Translations under genes and position numbers: made by a program | Assembly (NCBI RefSeq): GCF_030268065.1 | Contig: NZ_BSDD01000005.1 | Span: forward strand, 250,156-314,155 | Reading direction: 5' to 3' | DNA length: 64,000 bases | From: Geothrix rubra | Lineage (GTDB): Bacteria; Acidobacteriota; Holophagae; Holophagales; Holophagaceae | The notes under the pieces: model-generated | Told to the model about the DNA's origin: nothing | Seen by the model: the letters and a program-made list of their open reading frames with translations, nothing else | Database searches by the model: none | Shown: positions 40,889-50,661 of the stretch, in pieces | Layout: each line of letters begins with the position of its first letter | Numbering within the stretch: the stretch's first letter is position 1

Positions 40889-42286
40889 ATGCGCACGCTG
40901 CTGCGCCTGGCCCCGGCCCTGGTGCTCCTGGCACCGGCCGCGGCGCAGGCCCCCGATTCCCATCCCGATCCCGCGCTCATCCCGGAGGATCCGGTCCTGG
41001 CCAGCCTATTGCGGGAAGCCCTGGACCGGGATCCCTCCCTCCACAAGGCCGCCGCCCAGGTCCGCATGGACCGGGAGAAGGTGCCCCAGGCCAAGGCCCT
41101 GCCCGATCCCACCCTCTCCCTGGGCATGCAGAACGACGGCTTCAACCGCATCCAGGTGGGGCGCATGGAGACCAGCTTCTACAGCGTGGCCTTCACCCAG
41201 CCCTTCCCGTGGCCCGGCAAGCGCGGGCTGCGCCAGGACGTGGCGGCCCTGGGCGTGAAGGTGTCGGAGACGGCCGAGACCCGGGCCCGCCTGGGCCTCG
41301 AGGCGGACGTCCGCCGCGGCTACGCCGCGCTCCTGCTGGTCCGCGGCCAGCTGGCGCTGCTGAAGGACCAGGCCCTCTTCCTCGACCAGGCCGAACGCCT
41401 GGCCCGCACCCGCTACGAGGTGGGCCAGGGCTCCCAGGCGGACCTCCTCCGGGCCCAGCTGGAGAAGACCCGGCTGGAACAGGCCCGGTTCGGACTGGAG
41501 GCCGAGGAACGGTCGGCCCTGGCGGCCCTGAACCGCCTGCGGCTGCACGATCCGGAGGATCCCATCCCCACGTCCATCGGCCTGGCGGACCTGCCGGAGC
41601 CGGCCCTCCTCACGCCGGCGCAGGTGGAGGCCCGCAGCCCCGAGATGGCCGCGGCGGCCCTGGGCGTGGAACAGACCCAACGCCTGGTGGATCTGGCCAA
41701 GCTGGATCGCCGGCCCGACTTCGCCATCACCGCCGGCATCATGCCCCGGGGCAGCTTCGATCCCATGTGGCAGGTGGGGTTGAGCCTCTCCCTGCCCATC
41801 TACGGCCGCAGCAAGCAGCAGCGGGCCCTGGCGGAGCACGAGCACCACCTGCACGCCCAGGACGCCGATCTGGTGGCCGTTCGCAGCCTCCTGCGCCAGC
41901 GCACCGAGGAACGGATGGCCCAGATCGAGTCGCTGGAGAAGTCGAAGGCCCTCTACGAGCAGGGCCTCCTGGTGCAGAGCGAGGCCAGCTTCCGGGCGAC
42001 CCTGGCCCAGTACGAGGCGGGGCGCATCGGCTTCCTCGCCGCCCTCGAGGCCCTGAACGGCTGGGTGGGCGACCGGGGCGGCTACCTCCAGACCCTGGCC
42101 CAGCTCCAGGCCCAGCGCATCGCCCTCCGCGAGGCCGGCCTCGCCCCCACGTCACCGATCTCGGGTGGATCCATGGGAGCCGCCTCCATCGCCGCCGGGT
42201 CGTCTCCGTCCGTCCGTCCCTCCGCCTCCGCCGGTGGTTCCGCCAAGGCCGCGGACGCCGGCCCCGCCCCCATGTCCCGGATGTAG
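40889..42286 (+). CDS. TolC-family outer-membrane protein of Cus-type efflux (CusC-like)
   Basis: 465 residues with signal peptide (MRTLLRLAPALVLLAPAAAQA). Two OEP repeats of long helices are seen, with VAFTQPFPWPGKRGLR as the first barrel strand region (conserved in metal-efflux TolC proteins) and WQVGLSLSLPIYGRSKQQRA as the second. The last 45 residues form a Ser/Ala/Gly-rich tail ending in MSRM, longer than usual. It forms the outer-membrane duct for the following CusB- and CusA-like proteins. GGAG precedes ATG 40889, and its stop lies 8 bases before the cusB-like start. Confidence 0.88.
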   Translation: MRTLLRLAPALVLLAPAAAQAPDSHPDPALIPEDPVLASLLREALDRDPSLHKAAAQVRMDREKVPQAKALPDPTLSLGMQNDGFNRIQVGRMETSFYSVAFTQPFPWPGKRGLRQDVAALGVKVSETAETRARLGLEADVRRGYAALLLVRGQLALLKDQALFLDQAERLARTRYEVGQGSQADLLRAQLEKTRLEQARFGLEAEERSALAALNRLRLHDPEDPIPTSIGLADLPEPALLTPAQVEARSPEMAAAALGVEQTQRLVDLAKLDRRPDFAITAGIMPRGSFDPMWQVGLSLSLPIYGRSKQQRALAEHEHHLHAQDADLVAVRSLLRQRTEERMAQIESLEKSKALYEQGLLVQSEASFRATLAQYEAGRIGFLAALEALNGWVGDRGGYLQTLAQLQAQRIALREAGLAPTSPISGGSMGAASIAAGSSPSVRPSASAGGSAKAADAGPAPMSRM

Positions 42287-42294
42287 GAGATCCC

Positions 42295-43740
42295 ATGAGC
42301 CTCGACCTTCCGACCCGTTCCACCCCGCCCTTCCGTTCGGTCGTCCTCGTGCTGGTGGGCCTCGCCGCCGGCGCCGGGGGCGCCGCGCTGGTGCTGCATC
42401 GCCACGGGGCCGCGCCGCCGGCCGAGGGGCCCGCGGCCCAGGCCGCCGCGAAGAAGCAGATGTTCCAGTGCCCCATGCACCCGCAGATCCTCCAGGACCA
42501 TCCGGGGAGCTGCCCCATCTGCGGCATGGAGCTGGTGCCCATCGAGGAGACCGGTGCCCCCGCGCCGGGCCAGGGCCGCATCCTCTTCTACCGCTCGCCC
42601 ATGGATCCCCGCCAGACCTCGCCCACGCCCCGCAAGGACGAGATGGGCATGGACTACGTGCCGGTGTACGAGGGCGACCTGCAGGGTGGGGCATCGGACG
42701 TGAAGGGCCTGGCCCCGGTCACCATCGACACCGCCCGGCAGCAGCTCATCGGCCTGCGCACGGCCAAGGCGGTCCTGGGGCCGGTGGGCGGGGACCTCCG
42801 CACCCTGGCGCGCCTGGCCCCGGACGAGACCCGCATCCGCAAGGTGAACGTGAAGGTGGAGGGCTTCGTGGAGCATCTCTACGCCGACTTCGTGGGCCAA
42901 CCCGTGGCCAAGGGCCAGCCGCTCTTCAGCCTCTACAGCCCGGACTTCGTGAGCGCCCAGCGGGAGTACCTGCTGGCCGTGAAGACCCAGAAGGCCCTGG
43001 CCGGCGGATCCCTCCAGCAGAGCGGAGGCGAGCTGCTGGAGGCCGCCAGGCGACGCCTCCTGCTCTGGGACATGCCGCCCCAGGCCCTGGCCCACCTGGA
43101 GCAGACCGGGGAGGTGCAGAAGGACGTGACCCTGCGCTCGCCCATCTCCGGCGTCATCACCGCCAAGACGGTGGTGGAGGGCGCCCGGCTGGCCCCCGGG
43201 GACACGCCCCTGGAGATCACGGACCTGGGCCACCTCTGGGCCCTGGCGGACGTCTACGAGGCCGAGCTGTCCAGGGTGAAGGTGGGCCAGGCCGCGGACC
43301 TCACGCTCCAGGCCTTCCCGGGCCGGACCTTCCATGCCCGGGTGGCCTTCGTGGATCCCGTGCTGGATCCGAAGACCCGCACGGCCAAGGTGCGCCTCGT
43401 GGTGCCCAACCCGAAGGCGGACCTGAAACCCGACATGTTCGGGGACGCGGTGGTCCACGCGGGCACGCGCCGGGGGCTGACCGTGCCCCTGGACGCCGTG
43501 CTCGATTCCGGCACCCGGAAGGTGGTGTTCCTGGCCCTGGGCGAGGGGAAGTTCGCGCCCCGGGTGGTGGAGACCGGCGCCTCCGAGGGCGACCGGGTGG
43601 AGATCCGCAGCGGCCTGTCGGAGGGCGACGAGGTGGTGAGCGGCGCGGCCTTCCTGGTGGATTCCGAGTCCCGGCTGCGCTCCGCCCTGGCGCAGATGGG
43701 CAGCGGCAAGGACGCCCCCGCGTCCGGGCCGAAGCAGTAG
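42295..43740 (+). CDS. CusB-like periplasmic adaptor with N-terminal heavy-metal-binding domains
   Basis: 481 residues. A membrane anchor (residues 15-35) is followed by a heavy-metal-binding domain QCPMHPQI...GSCPICGMELVP (58-82, two Cys pairs and His/Met), and a second module FYRSPMDPRQT...EMGMDYVPVY (99-125) that keeps the Met-rich part but not the Cys. Lipoyl, alpha-hairpin and barrel domains follow (SPISGVITAKTVVEGA). Such modules pass Cu(I)/Ag(I) to the pump. ATG 42295 follows GGAGATCCC; the frame is open further upstream but is antisense-like there. The stop is 9 bases before the pump gene. Confidence 0.92.
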   Translation: MSLDLPTRSTPPFRSVVLVLVGLAAGAGGAALVLHRHGAAPPAEGPAAQAAAKKQMFQCPMHPQILQDHPGSCPICGMELVPIEETGAPAPGQGRILFYRSPMDPRQTSPTPRKDEMGMDYVPVYEGDLQGGASDVKGLAPVTIDTARQQLIGLRTAKAVLGPVGGDLRTLARLAPDETRIRKVNVKVEGFVEHLYADFVGQPVAKGQPLFSLYSPDFVSAQREYLLAVKTQKALAGGSLQQSGGELLEAARRRLLLWDMPPQALAHLEQTGEVQKDVTLRSPISGVITAKTVVEGARLAPGDTPLEITDLGHLWALADVYEAELSRVKVGQAADLTLQAFPGRTFHARVAFVDPVLDPKTRTAKVRLVVPNPKADLKPDMFGDAVVHAGTRRGLTVPLDAVLDSGTRKVVFLALGEGKFAPRVVETGASEGDRVEIRSGLSEGDEVVSGAAFLVDSESRLRSALAQMGSGKDAPASGPKQ

Positions 43741-43749
43741 GGGGCGGCC

Positions 43750-46700
43750 ATGATCCGGAAGATCATCCGCTTCTCCGCCGAGAACCGCTTCCTGGTGCTG
43801 GCGGCCAGCCTCGTGCTGCTGGCCCTGTCCTTCTGGTCCATGCGCCAGATCCCCCTGGACGCCCTGCCGGACCTCAGCGACACCCAGGTGATCGTCTACT
43901 CCAAGTGGGACCGCAGCCCCGACCTGGTGGAGGACCAGGTCACCTACCCCATCGTCACTGCGCTCCTGGGCGCGCCGAAGGTGAAGGCCGTGCGCGGCCT
44001 CTCGGACTTCGGCTACTCCTACGTCTACGTGATCTTCGAGGACGGCACGGACATCTACTGGGCCCGCAGCCGGGTGCTGGAATACCTCAGCAAGATCACC
44101 GCCAGCCTCCCTGCGGGCGTGAAGACCGAGCTGGGACCGGACGCCACCTCCGTGGGCTGGGTCTACCAGTACGCGCTGGTGGATCGCAGCGGGCAGCACC
44201 GCAGCGACGAGCTGCGGTCGTACCAGGACTGGTTCCTGCGCTACGCCCTCCAGAGCGTGCCCGGCGTGGCCGAGGTGGCCACCGTGGGCGGGCAGGCACG
44301 GCAGTTCCAGGTGCAGGTGAACCCCAACCGCCTGGCCGCCTACCGGATCCCCATCGACGCCGTCATCGCGGCCGTGAAGGCCGCCAACAACGAGGCCGGG
44401 GGACGGCTCGTGGAGATGGCCGGGCGCGAGTACATGGTGCGGGGCCGGGGCTACGTCAAGACGACGCAGGACCTCGCGGACGCGGTCCTCAAGGCCGACA
44501 ACGGCACGCCCGTGCGCCTGGGCGACGTGGCCACGGTCACCCTGGGTCCGGAGATGCGGCGCGGCCTCGGGGACCTGGACGGGCAGGGGGATGCCGTGAG
44601 CGGCATCGTGGTGATGCGCCAGGGCGAGAACGCGCTGGATGTCATCTCGCGGGTGAAGGCGAAGCTGGCCGAGCTGAAGGGTTCCCTCCCGACCGGCGTC
44701 GAGGTGGTGCCGGTCTACGACCGCTCTGAGCTGATCGAGAAGGCCATCCACACGGTGACCTCCAAGCTCGTGGAGGAGATGATCATCGTCTCCCTGGTGA
44801 TCCTCATCTTCCTGTGGCACATCCCCAGCGCCGTGGTGCCCATCATCACCATCCCCGTGAGTGTGGCCCTGGCCTTCATCCCCATGAACGCCCTGGGCCT
44901 CAACGCGAACCTGATGTCGCTCGCAGGCATGGCCATCTCCATCGGCGTGCTGGTGGACGGGGCCATCGTCGAGGTAGAGAACGCCTACAAGAAGCTCGAG
45001 GAGTGGAACAGCTCCGGAAGGCCCGGCGACTTCCACAAGGTGCGCCTGGACGCCCTGCTGGAGGTGGGCCCCTCGGTCTTCTTCAGCCTGCTGGTGGTGG
45101 CGGTGGCCTTCATGCCCGTGTTCACCCTGGTGGACCAGGAGGGCCGCCTCTTCAAGCCCCTGGCCTACTCCAAGAACCTGGCCATGGCCATCGCGGCCCT
45201 GCTGGCCATCACGCTGGACCCGGCCCTGCGGATGCTCTTCGCCCGCATGGACCCCTTCACCTTCAAGCCGAAGTGGCTGGCCTGGCTGTCCACCCAGGCC
45301 CTCGTGGGCACCTACCACCCCGAGGAGAAGCATCCCATCTCGGTGTTCCTGCACCGAATCTACGAGCCGCCCTGCCGCTTCGTCCTGAAGCATGCCAAGG
45401 CCACCGTGGCCGGGGCGGCCCTGCTGGTGCTGGTCACGGTGCCCGTGTTCATGCACCTCGGCAGCGAGTTCATGCCGCCCCTCAACGAAGGCACGATCCT
45501 CTACATGCCCTCCACCCTGCCGGGCCTCAGCGAGACCGAGGCCCAACGCCTGCTCCAGATCCAGGACCGCCTCATCCGGACGGTGCCGGAGGTGGCGCGG
45601 GTGTACGGCAAGGCGGGCCGGGCGGACACGGCCACGGACCCGGCACCCTTCTCCATGATGGAGACGGTGATCCAGCTCAAGCCCGAGGACCAGTGGCGCG
45701 CGGTGCCGCGCTGGTACTCCCGCTGGGCACCGGATTGGCTCAAGGGGCTGCTGCGGCCCTTCTGGCGGGACCGGATCACCCAGGAGGACATCGTGCGCGA
45801 CCTGGACCAGGCCGTGCGCCTGCCGGCCATCCCCAACGCCTGGACCATGCCCATCAAGGCCCGGCTCGACATGCTGAGCACGGGCATCCGCACGCCGGTG
45901 GGCCTGAAGGTCAACGGGCCCGACCTGGGGGAGATCGAGAAGATCGCCGTCCAGGCCGAAGCCATCCTGGCCAAGGTGCCGGACACCCGCAGCGCCTTCG
46001 CCGAGCGGACGAACCAGGGCTACTTCCTGGACTTCGACCTAAAGCGCGAGGCCCTGGCTCGCTACGGGCTCAGCGTGGAGCAGGCCAACATGCTGGTGAT
46101 GACCGCCATCGGCGGGGACAACCAGAGCACCGTCTTCGACGGCCGGGCCCGGTACTCCATCAACGTCCGCTACCAGCGGGACTTCCGGGAATCCCCGTCC
46201 GCCCTGGGGCGGGTGCTGGTGCCCCTGCCCAGCGGCGGCACCGTGCCCATGGAGGAGCTGGCCGACCTGAAGTGGACCACGGGCCCGGGCATGATCCGCG
46301 ACGAGAACGGCCTCATGAACGGCTACGTGCTGGTGGACTTCGACACCTCGAAGGTGGATGTGGGCACCTACGTCGAGCACGCCAAGGCCGCCATCGGGAA
46401 GGACCTGAAGCTGCCCCCGGGCTACAGCCTGACCTGGAGCGGCCAGTTCGAGAACATGATCCGCGTGAAGGAGCGGCTGAAGCTCGTGCTGCCCATCACG
46501 CTGGTGCTGATCTTCGGGCTGCTGTACGCCAACACGAAGTCGGCCTTCAAGGCCTCCATCGTGATGCTGGCGGTGCCCTTCAGCGCCATCGGGGCCTTCT
46601 GGCTGCTGTGGATCCTCGGCTACAACATGAGCATCGCCGTGTGGGTGGGCCTCATCGCCCTCATGGGGCTGGACGCGGAGACGGGCGTGTTCATGCTGCT

Positions 46701-47013
46701 CTTCCTGGACCTCAGCCATGACGAGGCGCAGAAGGCCGGCCGCCTGAACACCCGGGCCGACCTGGTGGAGGCGATCATCCACGGCGCCGTGAAGCGCGTC
46801 CGCCCCAAGGCCATGACCGTCTTCGCGGCCTTCATGGGCCTGCTGCCCATCATGTGGAGCATCGGCACCGGGGCCGACCTCATGAAGCGCATCGCCGCCC
46901 CCATGGTGGGCGGCCTGGCCACCAGCTTCCTCCTGGAGCTGCTGGTCTACCCGGCCATCTACTACCTCTGGAAGCTGCGTTCCCTTCCGGCCCAGGCTTC
47001 TGTCGAAGCCTGA
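43750..47013 (+). CDS. CusA/CzcA-family heavy-metal RND efflux pump
   Basis: 1087 residues, HME-RND. Landmarks: IPLDALPDLSDTQVIVYS near the N-terminus, typical of CusA; TM4 MAISIGVLVDGAIVEVENAYK with the proton-relay Asp and Glu; MPPLNEGTILYMPSTLPG; and the C-terminal TM cluster with DAETGVFMLLFLDL. It exports monovalent (Cu/Ag) or divalent metals by proton antiport as part of the tripartite complex encoded here. The metal-binding adaptor favours copper/silver. A YHS-domain protein follows 28 bases downstream. Confidence 0.94.
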   Translation: MIRKIIRFSAENRFLVLAASLVLLALSFWSMRQIPLDALPDLSDTQVIVYSKWDRSPDLVEDQVTYPIVTALLGAPKVKAVRGLSDFGYSYVYVIFEDGTDIYWARSRVLEYLSKITASLPAGVKTELGPDATSVGWVYQYALVDRSGQHRSDELRSYQDWFLRYALQSVPGVAEVATVGGQARQFQVQVNPNRLAAYRIPIDAVIAAVKAANNEAGGRLVEMAGREYMVRGRGYVKTTQDLADAVLKADNGTPVRLGDVATVTLGPEMRRGLGDLDGQGDAVSGIVVMRQGENALDVISRVKAKLAELKGSLPTGVEVVPVYDRSELIEKAIHTVTSKLVEEMIIVSLVILIFLWHIPSAVVPIITIPVSVALAFIPMNALGLNANLMSLAGMAISIGVLVDGAIVEVENAYKKLEEWNSSGRPGDFHKVRLDALLEVGPSVFFSLLVVAVAFMPVFTLVDQEGRLFKPLAYSKNLAMAIAALLAITLDPALRMLFARMDPFTFKPKWLAWLSTQALVGTYHPEEKHPISVFLHRIYEPPCRFVLKHAKATVAGAALLVLVTVPVFMHLGSEFMPPLNEGTILYMPSTLPGLSETEAQRLLQIQDRLIRTVPEVARVYGKAGRADTATDPAPFSMMETVIQLKPEDQWRAVPRWYSRWAPDWLKGLLRPFWRDRITQEDIVRDLDQAVRLPAIPNAWTMPIKARLDMLSTGIRTPVGLKVNGPDLGEIEKIAVQAEAILAKVPDTRSAFAERTNQGYFLDFDLKREALARYGLSVEQANMLVMTAIGGDNQSTVFDGRARYSINVRYQRDFRESPSALGRVLVPLPSGGTVPMEELADLKWTTGPGMIRDENGLMNGYVLVDFDTSKVDVGTYVEHAKAAIGKDLKLPPGYSLTWSGQFENMIRVKERLKLVLPITLVLIFGLLYANTKSAFKASIVMLAVPFSAIGAFWLLWILGYNMSIAVWVGLIALMGLDAETGVFMLLFLDLSHDEAQKAGRLNTRADLVEAIIHGAVKRVRPKAMTVFAAFMGLLPIMWSIGTGADLMKRIAAPMVGGLATSFLLELLVYPAIYYLWKLRSLPAQASVEA

Positions 47014-47041
47014 GATAATGAAACCCTCTCAAGGAGTCCCC

Positions 47042-47284
47042 ATGCTCTCCGCCGCCCTGCTCTCCCTCGCCGTGCTGGCCGCCCCGGCGCCCGCCAAGGC
47101 GAAGCCCGCCACCAACACCAAGGACCCTGTCTGCAAGATGACGATGGACGCCAAGGCCATGACCGTCGCCGTGCGGGGCCGGGAGTACCGCGTCTGCAGC
47201 AAGGAGTGCGGCGCCGCCCTCCAGAAGGATCCCGACAAGTACCTCGAGAAGGACGGCACGCCCAAGGTCGAGAAGAAGAAGTAG
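47042..47284 (+). CDS. Exported YHS-domain metal-binding protein
   Basis: 80 residues. Signal peptide MLSAALLSLAVLAAPAPAKA, then a YHS domain: KDPVCKMTMDAKAMTV and REYRVCSKECGAALQKDP, giving three Cys with Met neighbours, and a Lys-rich end. YHS domains bind copper and similar metals. AAGGAG is 6 bases before ATG 47042. As the last gene of the Cus-type operon it probably works as a periplasmic metal carrier in place of CusF, which is absent. Confidence 0.85.
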   Translation: MLSAALLSLAVLAAPAPAKAKPATNTKDPVCKMTMDAKAMTVAVRGREYRVCSKECGAALQKDPDKYLEKDGTPKVEKKK

Positions 47285-47290
47285 CTCCGC

Positions 47291-47611
47291 TCAGGCGACC
47301 GGACTCGGCGCCCGCAGCTCCAGGCCCAGGGTGCGCATCAGCGTTCCCAGGGCCTGGACGGCCGGGTGCCCCGGATCGCCGGTGTCCTCCACGAGGAGGC
47401 AGGTCGAGGCGTGGCCGGGGCCCCGGGCCTCCACCTCGTAGCGGATCCCCTCCCTGGCGGAGGGCTCGTGGCTGCTGGTGAGGTCCGCCAGCGCCTCCAG
47501 CTGGACGGAGAGCCGGTGCCGGGTCTCCGCGTCCATCGGCGTCGCGTCGATGGGTCCCAGCACCTCGTCGGTCCCCGCGGGACCGCCGGTCTTCCGGATC
47601 GTGAGGATCAT
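47291..47611 (-). CDS. Small protein, possibly emfourin-like
   Basis: 106 residues from ATG 47611, preceded by AGGAGG with good spacing. It opens MILTIRKTGGPAGTDEV, then an acidic middle, a strand RYEVEARG and STCLLVEDTG, and a final helix (PAVQALGTLMRTLGLEL). This order (strand with GG, helix, two strands, helix) recalls emfourin, the protealysin inhibitor family, but the match is by pattern only and no M4 protease is nearby. No signal peptide. It lies 83 bases after the Nudix gene on the same strand. Confidence 0.6.
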   Translation of the reverse strand: MILTIRKTGGPAGTDEVLGPIDATPMDAETRHRLSVQLEALADLTSSHEPSAREGIRYEVEARGPGHASTCLLVEDTGDPGHPAVQALGTLMRTLGLELRAPSPVA

Positions 47612-47694
47612 GGCCACCTCCTGCGGCTGCCCCGCGCAGGCGGGACGCCGCGGCCCTGGAGCCGGAGCCAAGGTGGGGCTGGATGGGACCCGTG

Positions 47695-48324
47695 TCAATC
47701 CACGGGGGTGGGGCAGGCCGCCAGCACGTCCAGCCAGGCCTTGAGGACGAAGGCGGTGGCGCCCCAGAGCGGGGCCTGGGGCAGCTCCAGCCGCGGCACA
47801 TCGAGGGCCAGGCCGTGGCGCTCCAGGCGCTCGAGGGTCCAGGGGGCTTCCAGCAGGGGGGCAAGGGGCAGCATCAGGGCCTGCTCCAGCTCCCGGTCCA
47901 GGCGGAAAGCCGGGTCCGGATCCTCCCACCGGAAGAACACAGGCGTGAAGCGGGTGCGGGCCTTGGCCACGCCGTCGGGAAAGCAGCCCAGCTCCCAGAG
48001 CCCCCCGGTGATGCCCACCTCCTCCGCGATCTCGCGGCGGGCCGTGGCGGGGAGGTCGCGGTCGCCGGGCTCGGCCATGCCGCCCGGGAAGGCGAGCTCG
48101 CCCGGGTGGTGGGGGGCGCCGTAGCCGCGCTGCACCAGGACCAGCTTCCGGGCGCCGGCGGCATCGCCCCAGAGGAGCACGCCCACGGCGGCCCGGCGGG
48201 CGTCCTCGGGGATGCGCAGGCTCAGCTGGTGGCACCGGCTCCAGCACTGGGGGACACGCAGGCTTTCCTCGATGCGGGGCCAGGGCACGGGCGGCGCCTC
48301 GGCGGGGGGGCGCCAGGCGCTCAT
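47695..48324 (-). CDS. Nudix hydrolase, CoA pyrophosphatase type
   Basis: 209 residues. The box GGMAEPGDRDLPATARREIAEEVG (81-104) ends in the REIAEEVG catalytic metal site. It replaces the usual upstream Glu exactly as the NUDT7/CoA-ase subfamily does, where the box is preceded by GELAFPGG. PTPVFF and related strands complete the fold. Members hydrolyse coenzyme A or acyl-CoA to phosphopantetheine. Its ATG overlaps the rel stop (TCAT on plus), so it is translated after Rel. Confidence 0.85.
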   Translation of the reverse strand: MSAWRPPAEAPPVPWPRIEESLRVPQCWSRCHQLSLRIPEDARRAAVGVLLWGDAAGARKLVLVQRGYGAPHHPGELAFPGGMAEPGDRDLPATARREIAEEVGITGGLWELGCFPDGVAKARTRFTPVFFRWEDPDPAFRLDRELEQALMLPLAPLLEAPWTLERLERHGLALDVPRLELPQAPLWGATAFVLKAWLDVLAACPTPVD

Positions 48325-50546
48325 TTCACCTTCCCGAACACCGACCCCTTCACGCGCTCCACGGTGTAGACGCCGCGGATGCGCCGGAGGCCGGCCATGA
48401 GCTCCACCAGGTGGGTCCGGTCGCGCACGCGCAGGGCGATGTGGAAGAGGCCTGCGCCCTCCTCGGTGGCGGAGCCGTGGAAGCGCTGGACGTTGATGCC
48501 CACGCGCTGGATGCCCTCGGAGATGGCGGCCACCATGCCGGGCCGGTCCTCGGTGGTGAGGGCGATCTCGGTGTCGTACAGCTCAAGGCCGTGCTTGCCC
48601 CAGGCCACGTTGACGCGGCGCTCGGGGTGCAGGGTGGCGGTGTTGAGCTGGGGGCAGTCGGCACGGTGGATGGCGGTGCCCCGGGTGCGGGTGATGTAGC
48701 CCACCACCTCGTCGCCCCAGATGGGCTTGCAGCAGGCGGCCAGGGCGTAGAGGATGCCGGTGGTGTCCCCCACCACCACGGCATCCATGAGGTTGCTGGC
48801 CTCCTCCCGCGGTTTGGCCCGCTCGGGCTCGGGCACCAGCGGCTCGATGAGCTTGTGGACGGTGATGCGCCCGAACCCCAGGGCGGCGTAGGCGGCGTCC
48901 CAGCTGGCCAGCTTCAGTTCCGCCAGTCGGGCCTCGAGCTTGGCGTGGGCCTCGGGCTCGTCCAGCCGGACGCCCATGGTCCGGGCCTCCCGCTCCAGCC
49001 GTTCCTTGCCCTGGGCGATGGCGTGGGCCCGTTCCTCCTCGCGGATGAAGGCCTGGATGCGGCTCTTGGCGCTGGCGGACTTGACGAAGCCCAGCCAGTC
49101 GCGGCTGGGCTTGTGGTCGGGCCGGGTGAGGATCTCCACCCGGTCGCCGTTCTGCAGGGTGTGCTTGAGGGGCACGATGCGGCCGTTCACCTTGGCGCCC
49201 ACGCAGTGGTGGCCCACCTGGGTGTGGATGGCGTAGGCGAAGTCCACCGGCGTGCTGCCCTCCACGAGGCTGCGGAGGTCGCCCTTGGGGGTGAACACCT
49301 GGATGCGCCCGAAGGTGAGCTCGCCGCGCAGGTTGGCCACGAGGTCGCGGCTGTCTTGGGCGTCCTGGTGCAGCTCCACCATGCGGCGGAGGAAGGCCAC
49401 CTGGTTGATCTCGGCCCGGTTGGCGATGCGGCCGTCCTTGTAGGTCCAGTGGCTGGCGATGCCGGCCTCGGCGTGCAGGTGCATCTCCGGGGTGCGGATC
49501 TGCACCTCGAAGATGTCGCCGGACTTCATCAGCACGGAGGTATGGATGCTCTGGTAGCCGTTCTCCTTGGGCAGGCTGATGTAGTCCTTGAACTTCCCGG
49601 GGACGGGCTTGTAGAGCGCATGGACCAGGCCCAGGGCCGTGTAGCAGCTCGCCCGGTCCGGGCAGATGATGCGGTAGGCCAGCCAGTCGTGGATGTCCTC
49701 GAAGCCCTTGGCCTGGACGCCCATCTTCTTCCAGATGCCGTAGAGATGCTTCACCCGCCCGTACACCTGGGCCTGGATTCCCTGCTGGCGGAGGATGGCC
49801 TCCAGGGACCCGTGGATCTCCTGGATGGTGCCGGCGATCTTCGCCCGCTTGCCCTCCACCGCGTTCTTCAGCTCGGCGTAGCGCTCGGGCTCCAGCTGGC
49901 GGAAGGCCAGATCCTCCAGCTCCAGGCGGACGACGCCCATGCCCAGGCGGTTCGCCAGCGGCGCGTAGAGCTCCAGCGTCTCCCGGGAGATGCGGCGCCG
50001 CTTCTCCTCCTCCATGACGCCGAGGGTCTTCATGTTGTGCAGGCGGTCCGCCAGCTTCACCAGCAGCACGCGCACATCCTTGCCCATGGCGACCAGGAGC
50101 TTCCGGACGTTCTCGGCGTTCAGCAGGTGCTTGTCCGTGAAGGCCAGCTTGCTCATCTTGGTGAGGCCGTCCACGATCTCGGCGATCTCCTCGCCGAACT
50201 GGGCCTTCACCTGGGGGAGGGTCATCAGCGTGTCCTCCACCACGTCGTGGAGCATCCCGCAGGCCACGCTCACCGCGTCCAGCCGCCAGTCCGCCAGGCT
50301 CTCCGCCACGGCCAGGGGGTGGAAGAAGTAGGGTTCGCCGCTCTTGCGGAGCTGGGTGCGGTGCATCTCCTTGCCCACCGCGAAGGCCCGCATGAGGAGG
50401 GCCACGTCGCCCTCGGGGTGGTGCGTGAGGAAGGCCCGCTTGACCCGGTCGAAGGCGCCCTCCAGGGTCAGGCAACTGTCCCCTTCGCAGGCTGAGCCTT
50501 CCCCCTCTCGGAGGACGGGCTCCGGACTGGTCCCTGCGTCGGCCAT
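48321..50546 (-). CDS. rel: Bifunctional (p)ppGpp synthetase/hydrolase
   Basis: 741 residues, RelA/SpoT homologue. The HD hydrolase domain is intact: His76 in FFHPL, HD at 100-101 and ED at 104-105. The synthetase domain follows (EDIHDWLAYRIICPD and KDYISLPKENGYQSIHTSV), then TGS (VFTPKGDLRSL to HTLQNGDRVEILT), a zinc-finger/helical region and a C-terminal ACT domain (EDRPGMVAAISEGIQRVGIN). It makes ppGpp from GTP/ATP on starved ribosomes and degrades it. With both active sites intact it is probably the sole long RSH protein. I chose ATG 50546; it lacks a clear Shine-Dalgarno. It overlaps the Nudix gene downstream. Confidence 0.93.
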   Translation of the reverse strand: MADAGTSPEPVLREGEGSACEGDSCLTLEGAFDRVKRAFLTHHPEGDVALLMRAFAVGKEMHRTQLRKSGEPYFFHPLAVAESLADWRLDAVSVACGMLHDVVEDTLMTLPQVKAQFGEEIAEIVDGLTKMSKLAFTDKHLLNAENVRKLLVAMGKDVRVLLVKLADRLHNMKTLGVMEEEKRRRISRETLELYAPLANRLGMGVVRLELEDLAFRQLEPERYAELKNAVEGKRAKIAGTIQEIHGSLEAILRQQGIQAQVYGRVKHLYGIWKKMGVQAKGFEDIHDWLAYRIICPDRASCYTALGLVHALYKPVPGKFKDYISLPKENGYQSIHTSVLMKSGDIFEVQIRTPEMHLHAEAGIASHWTYKDGRIANRAEINQVAFLRRMVELHQDAQDSRDLVANLRGELTFGRIQVFTPKGDLRSLVEGSTPVDFAYAIHTQVGHHCVGAKVNGRIVPLKHTLQNGDRVEILTRPDHKPSRDWLGFVKSASAKSRIQAFIREEERAHAIAQGKERLEREARTMGVRLDEPEAHAKLEARLAELKLASWDAAYAALGFGRITVHKLIEPLVPEPERAKPREEASNLMDAVVVGDTTGILYALAACCKPIWGDEVVGYITRTRGTAIHRADCPQLNTATLHPERRVNVAWGKHGLELYDTEIALTTEDRPGMVAAISEGIQRVGINVQRFHGSATEEGAGLFHIALRVRDRTHLVELMAGLRRIRGVYTVERVKGSVFGKVK

Positions 50547-50661
50547 GGTGGGAGTGTGAGGCACCCGGGGCCCCCGCGCCAGGGTCGAAATTCGGAAGTG
50601 CGGGAACTGCCGGAGGTAGCCTCGTTTTGCGCTGGGGTCGGATGTACCGGACACTCGGATC

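Noticed and set aside
42082-45546. Minus-strand open frame of 1154 codons
   Set aside because: Antisense to the cusB- and cusA-like genes and composed of His/Val/Gly-rich low-complexity sequence.
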